Of a stretch of 64,000 nt of DNA, positions 62,901 to 64,000 are shown one piece after another. The notes beneath the pieces are model-generated. The model saw only the letters and a list, made by a program, of their open reading frames with translations, did not search any database and was not told the DNA's origin. The first letter of the stretch is position 1. The number at the start of each line of letters is the position of its first letter. The stretch is taken from positions 8,472,001 through 8,536,000 of the forward strand of contig NZ_CP022685.1 in the NCBI RefSeq assembly GCF_002556545.1, given 5' to 3'. Position numbers and translations under genes: made by a program. The DNA is from Streptomyces formicae (GTDB taxonomy: Bacteria; Actinomycetota; Actinomycetes; Streptomycetales; Streptomycetaceae).

Positions 62901-64000
62901 GTGCTCGCCCTCGCCGACCGGCTCGAGGCACAGGGCCGCAAGGTCACCAGGCTGCGCGTCAGCCACGCCTTCCACTCGCCGCTGATGGAACCGATGCTCG
63001 CCGAGTTCCGCCGCGTCGTCGAGGGCACCACCGCCCACCCGCCCACGCTGCCCATCGTGTCCACGCTCACCGGCGCGCCGGTCGGCGCCGACGAACTGGC
63101 ATCGCCCGACCACTGGGTCCACCACGTGCGTCAGCCCGTGCGGTTCGCCGACGGCGTCACCGCGCTCGTCGCACAGGGCGTCACCACCATGGTCGAGGTC
63201 GGACCCGGCGGCGCGCTCACCGCGATGGGCCAGGACAGCGCCCCCGACGCGGTGTTCGTACCGTCGCTGCGCTCCGAGCACCCCGAGCCGGACGCGCTGA
63301 CCCGCGCCGCCGCACACCTGCACGTCAGGGGCGCCGGGATCGACCTGACGGCCGTCATCGGCGGCCGGGGCACCATGGTCGACCTGCCCACCTACGCCTT
63401 CCAGCACGACCGGTACTGGCTGACCGCCGCCGTCGCCCCCGCGGGCGAGGGCGCGACCACGGCCCTCGGCGTCGCCGCGGGCGACCACCCGCTGCTCCGC
63501 GCCGCCGTCGCGCTGCCCGACTCCGACGGCGTCGTCCTCACCGGCAGGCTGTCCACGCGGGCCCAGCCCTGGCTCGCCGACCACGGCGTCGGCGGCCGGG
63601 TGCTGTTCCCCGGCACCGGATTCCTCGACCTCGCCCTGCACGCGGCGGGACACTGCGGCCTCGACACCGTCGAGGAACTGACCCTGCACGCCCCGATGGT
63701 GCTGCCCGAACGCGGCGGCCTCGCCCTGCGCGTCACCGTCGGTGCGGAGAGCGACGGGCGACGCGGCATCCGGGTCCACTCGCGGGCCGAGGACGCCGAG
63801 AGGGACGAGCCGTGGACCGAGCACGCCACCGGCACGCTCACCACCGGTGACACCCCGCCGGCCGACCTCACCGTCTGGCCGCCCAAGGGCGCGACACCGA
63901 TGGACGTCGACGACGTCTACGACCGCCTCACCGAACTCGGCTACGGCTACGGCCCCGTGTTCCGCGCCCTGCGCGCCGCCTGGCGCCTCGACGACGACGC
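53991..64000 (+). CDS. Modular type I polyketide synthase: loading AT-ACP, module 1, start of module 2 (3' end outside window)
   Basis: One frame is open from ATG 53991 for at least 3336 residues. The N-terminal ~160 residues resemble a decayed KS. Loading AT: FVFPGHGPQW (~310), Ser399 in GSSFGE, IAAH at 498-501 at the specificity position. ACP Ser708 (LGIDS). Module 1: KS Cys940 (DTACSS), AT Ser1376 (GHSQGE) with YASH 1476-1479 (methylmalonyl), KR with TGGTGAIGG, Trp2039 and Tyr2047 and no LDD (A-type), ACP Ser2216. Module 2: KS Cys2447, AT Ser2895 with HAFH 2992-2995 (malonyl), DH His3198 (HGVGGRVLFPG), running off the edge. A non-standard starter, a propionate unit and an acetate unit with dehydration match the first steps of avermectin/milbemycin-type synthases, but this is inference. 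ATG 53991 is uncertain; 53931 and 53943 are in frame. Confidence 0.95.
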   Translation, partial: MCELARVDTDTVAVIGVAPAAPVRAESGAGALAELTGAALPAGRTAELESAWRACEDAGIRVDGRVDIDVFLAADTAGSDLAGDGAAGNGAVDDGVVRNGAAGDDAARDGALAATDGAAELAGALGLFGRCRTTHDPVAEAVAALRSGDRTLALVGADGAFAVLTRADAPRTETFAYRVGSHHDTDRAWPAGVPALVEAARLAGRPDPGRTAHDGPAIPVPLSAHSQDALRAHAADLHTLLRAEPELPLVDVAYSLATTRPALGRRAVFAGGDRERLAADLLAFSEGDLALPGLATGRPARAAAVDPAFVFPGHGPQWLGMAEELLAVSPLFAEHLHSCVDALAPHLDQPVLDALRGTAEPASLDRPDVGQPALWAMMVALSEVWRSWGVRPGAVIGSSFGEITAATVAGALSVEDGARVVAHFVKAQVRLLERGVMVSVLAPADEVRERLTRYDGLDLAAVHAPGSVLVSGVEDEATELLAELAADGVRARSIAIRIAAHGRQVDSVLDGLRADLAGITARPSDVPVYTATTGARVDPRTLTADHWCHNLRDTANFESATRAVLADGHHLLLEPSPHPVLTRAVQETAEDAGVEATVVGALHRDRGGVHSLTAALGELHAHGVLPDWEAVFDGRDARAVPLPAYPLHPAPSAATAPSLADRLAAAPDRHAFLVDLVHTQVTAVVGGTEASDAEAEADTLLLALGIDSAGAVTLRNLLNAATGLNISVSAVFDNPTCRGLAAHIDQVLTGAPADEDETAAFAAAGDGEPIAVVAMGCRLPGGVRGPDDLWALLSEGGEGITPFPTDRGWDLEGRYDEAAERPGGYYQREAGFLHDADQFDPEFFGISPREAQAMDPQQRLLLEVAWESIERAGIDPAELRGSRTGVFVGAMTMDYGPRLHEASEDLAGYLLTGNTASVASGRLSYTFGFGGPALTLDTACSSSLAALHVAVQSLRRGECPLALAGGVTVMPSPGMFVEFSKQRALAPDGRCKAFSGSADGFGLAEGATMVVLERLSDARRNGHPVLALIKGTAINQDGASNGLTAPSGPAQRKVIRQALADAGVSAAEVDAVEAHGTGTRLGDPIEADALLATYGQEHPADQPLLLGSVKSNIGHTQAASGVAGLIKMVLALRHGVLPKSLHITEPTPHVDWASGAVSLVTETTPWPQVTRPRRAAVSSFGISGTNAHVVLEQAPDDFPAEEPSASGPTPLVLSARTEDALRAHASQLTPVVGELGSARVADALLSRSVFDHRAVVVAGGAEALAAVSQGAESARVAVGVARSAGKTAFVFPGQGSQWLEMGVALAESSPVFRASMDACAEALAPYVDWSLWDVLSDADALERVDVVQPVLFAVMVSLAALWRSYGVEPDAVVGHSQGEIAAAHVAGALSLEDAAQIVALRSQAILALSGQGGMVSLAMTVEAARERIARWDGRISIAAVNGPGSVVVAGDADALDELMDSCAADEVRARRVPVDYASHSPHVERIQTELATLLTGVEPRSAQVPMLSTVTGEWLTGTEVGAEYWYQNLRHTVRFEDATRGLLEHGVGTFIECSPHPVLTFGVRETLDATGRDAIVVGTLRRTDGELDRFLLSAAEAYVEGLPFDWRALVPAGRHVDLPTYPFQRKRYWLDDTARPTAAADPALEEFWASVERGDLAATLDVPADAPLTDVLPSLADWRRRGQERSAVDAWRLKVAWRPLAAATDTPVLTGTWLVVGAPTEAAHPWHTAAVDALRAHGADVIETEGSVESLRALDVVPSGVLSLLALDERPDPEAPDVPSGLSGTLALVRALGDAGIAAPLWLATTGAVSVGRSDPLTHPTQSQVWGLGLSVGLEHPDRWGGIVDLPTTPEGRTSTRLAAVLTRHDDEDQLAVRASGVSVRRLVPAPARATAPAWRTGGTALITGGTGAIGGHVARWLAASGAEHIVLTSRSGAGAPGARELADELTALGVRTTVAACDAADRAALADLFARLDAEGTPVRSVFHAAGVVVSKALADTDTPGLAHALAAKAVGAAHLDELCAGRDLDAFVLFSSGSAVWGSGELGAYGAANAYLDALAQRRRAAGLPATSVSWGMWAGEGKGMVTDDLDEQLRRRGLRPMKPRLAVDALATALAADETTLTVADVDWPRFAPGFTAARSRPLIGEIPDVVALAEQDDAEQPATGGALAERLVGLNEADQHRHLLDLVRGHAAAVLGHEGPESVTPDRAFRELGFDSLTAIEVRKRLNTATGTRLPTTVVFDHPTPEALARHLHTVVLGERATAARTGTAARDTDEPIAVVAMSCRFPGGVRGPEDLWSLVLEGRDAVGPFPDDRGWDTDRLYPADAAAQGRSSTLEGAFLDDAGGFDANFFGIAPREALAMDPQQRQILELAWEAFERAGVDPTSVRESLTGVFVGASPQSYAGTLEQAAPEMDGYRLTGDALSVVSGRIAYTLGLRGPAVTIDTACSSSLVALHLAVQALRSGECSMALAGGTAIMVTPTPFAEFSLQGGLAPDGRSKPYADAADGVGWGEGAGLILLERLSDARANGREVLAVVRGSAINQDGASNGLSAPSGPAQQRVIRAALDSAGLTAPDVDAVEGHGTGTRLGDPIEAQALLATYGQERPAERPLLLGALKSNIGHTQAASGIAGVIKMVQAIRHGVLPRTLHLDQPSQHVDWTTGAVELLAEQQPWPEVGRPRRAAVSAFGVSGTNGHVIIEQAEEVHESEQAAPAAPEGPLAWALSARDTTALRAQAARLAATVDERPELSPVDVAATLAKGRAALDHRAVVLGTSTPELRAGLDALAAGTDAPTVVRGAPDGGRLAVLFAGQGSQRIGMGRGLYATQPVFADALDEAFAHLDPHLATPLRDVVFGDDQEALDRTEYAQPALFAVEVALYRLWESWGLTPDALAGHSIGELAAAHVAGVFSLPDACAIVAARGALMQALPEGGVMVAVRATEDEIAPECSEHVGIAAINGPDSLVLSGSAEQVLALADRLEAQGRKVTRLRVSHAFHSPLMEPMLAEFRRVVEGTTAHPPTLPIVSTLTGAPVGADELASPDHWVHHVRQPVRFADGVTALVAQGVTTMVEVGPGGALTAMGQDSAPDAVFVPSLRSEHPEPDALTRAAAHLHVRGAGIDLTAVIGGRGTMVDLPTYAFQHDRYWLTAAVAPAGEGATTALGVAAGDHPLLRAAVALPDSDGVVLTGRLSTRAQPWLADHGVGGRVLFPGTGFLDLALHAAGHCGLDTVEELTLHAPMVLPERGGLALRVTVGAESDGRRGIRVHSRAEDAERDEPWTEHATGTLTTGDTPPADLTVWPPKGATPMDVDDVYDRLTELGYGYGPVFRALRAAWRLDDD

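Noticed and set aside
57462..63824. A 2120-residue open frame on the minus strand
   Set aside because: It is the antisense shadow of the PKS; GC-rich codons leave the opposite strand open. The plus frame carries all catalytic motifs.

Overview
This is a roughly 72% GC, gene-dense stretch of actinobacterial chromosome, almost certainly from a Streptomyces. The signs are C-ending codons, GTG starts, Tat/lipoprotein signals, an MsiK-dependent style of sugar ABC operon, GH19 chitinase with DasR-type boxes, a SAM-IV riboswitch, a leaderless-looking promoter and modular type I PKS. Both window edges cut biosynthetic loci: a lasso peptide cluster on the left and a modular PKS on the right. The genes between are mostly accessory metabolism, regulators and transporters.

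Layout. 1-986 (minus): lasso peptide precursor and its AsnB-type macrocyclase, the latter running off the left edge. 1284-7621 (plus): ROK repressor, sugar ABC uptake genes without an ATPase, and two Gfo/Idh/MocA oxidoreductases. 7626-10062: NarL-type two-component system (minus) with a small secreted protein gene on the opposite strand between regulator and kinase. 10207-12185: two lipoproteins, the second an S33 peptidase, ending inside a 230-bp MITE-like element. 12518-15840: radical SAM protein, SAM-IV riboswitch with an uncharacterised small gene, SDR and GNAT. 15859-18435 (minus): APC permease and an unrecognised protein. 18706-22849 (plus): kinase plus two FAD enzymes resembling glycerol/glycerol-3-phosphate catabolism. 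22950-23700: GC-rich minisatellite built from 32-bp units. 24115-26936: thiolase and acyl-CoA ligase. 26921-31847: LysR, small protein, TauE-type transporter, DHA2 exporter with a fused winged helix, DUF309 protein. 31955-32031: tRNA-Pro(GGG); a 74-bp direct repeat starting at its 3' end recurs 2.6 kb away, flanking three minus-strand genes like attachment sites of a lost element. 34734-41362: membrane protein, hydrolase, quinone reductase, a pobA relic, aldehyde dehydrogenase, and a TetR/SnoaL-like divergent pair with three identical palindromic operators. 41479-45686: GH19 chitinase, GntR-CynX pair and GNAT. 45804-52793: ABC exporter under a SoxR/MerR-type promoter, Tat phosphatase, O-methyltransferase, methyltransferase-Nudix fusion, tautomerase and divergent LysR. 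52794-53990: about 1.2 kb without a convincing gene but with inverted repeats. 53991-64000: first PKS gene: loading AT-ACP, module 1 (KS, methylmalonyl-type AT, A-type KR, ACP) and module 2 (KS, malonyl-type AT, DH...), truncated by the edge.

The points most worth following are the lasso precursor with an unfamiliar core, the SAM-IV riboswitch in front of a gene of unknown role, the hierarchical 95/32-bp repeat, and the PKS N-terminus with its ketosynthase relic, non-canonical loading AT and codon-mosaic AT1. All calls come from reading the sequence and remembered family motifs; no database search was run.
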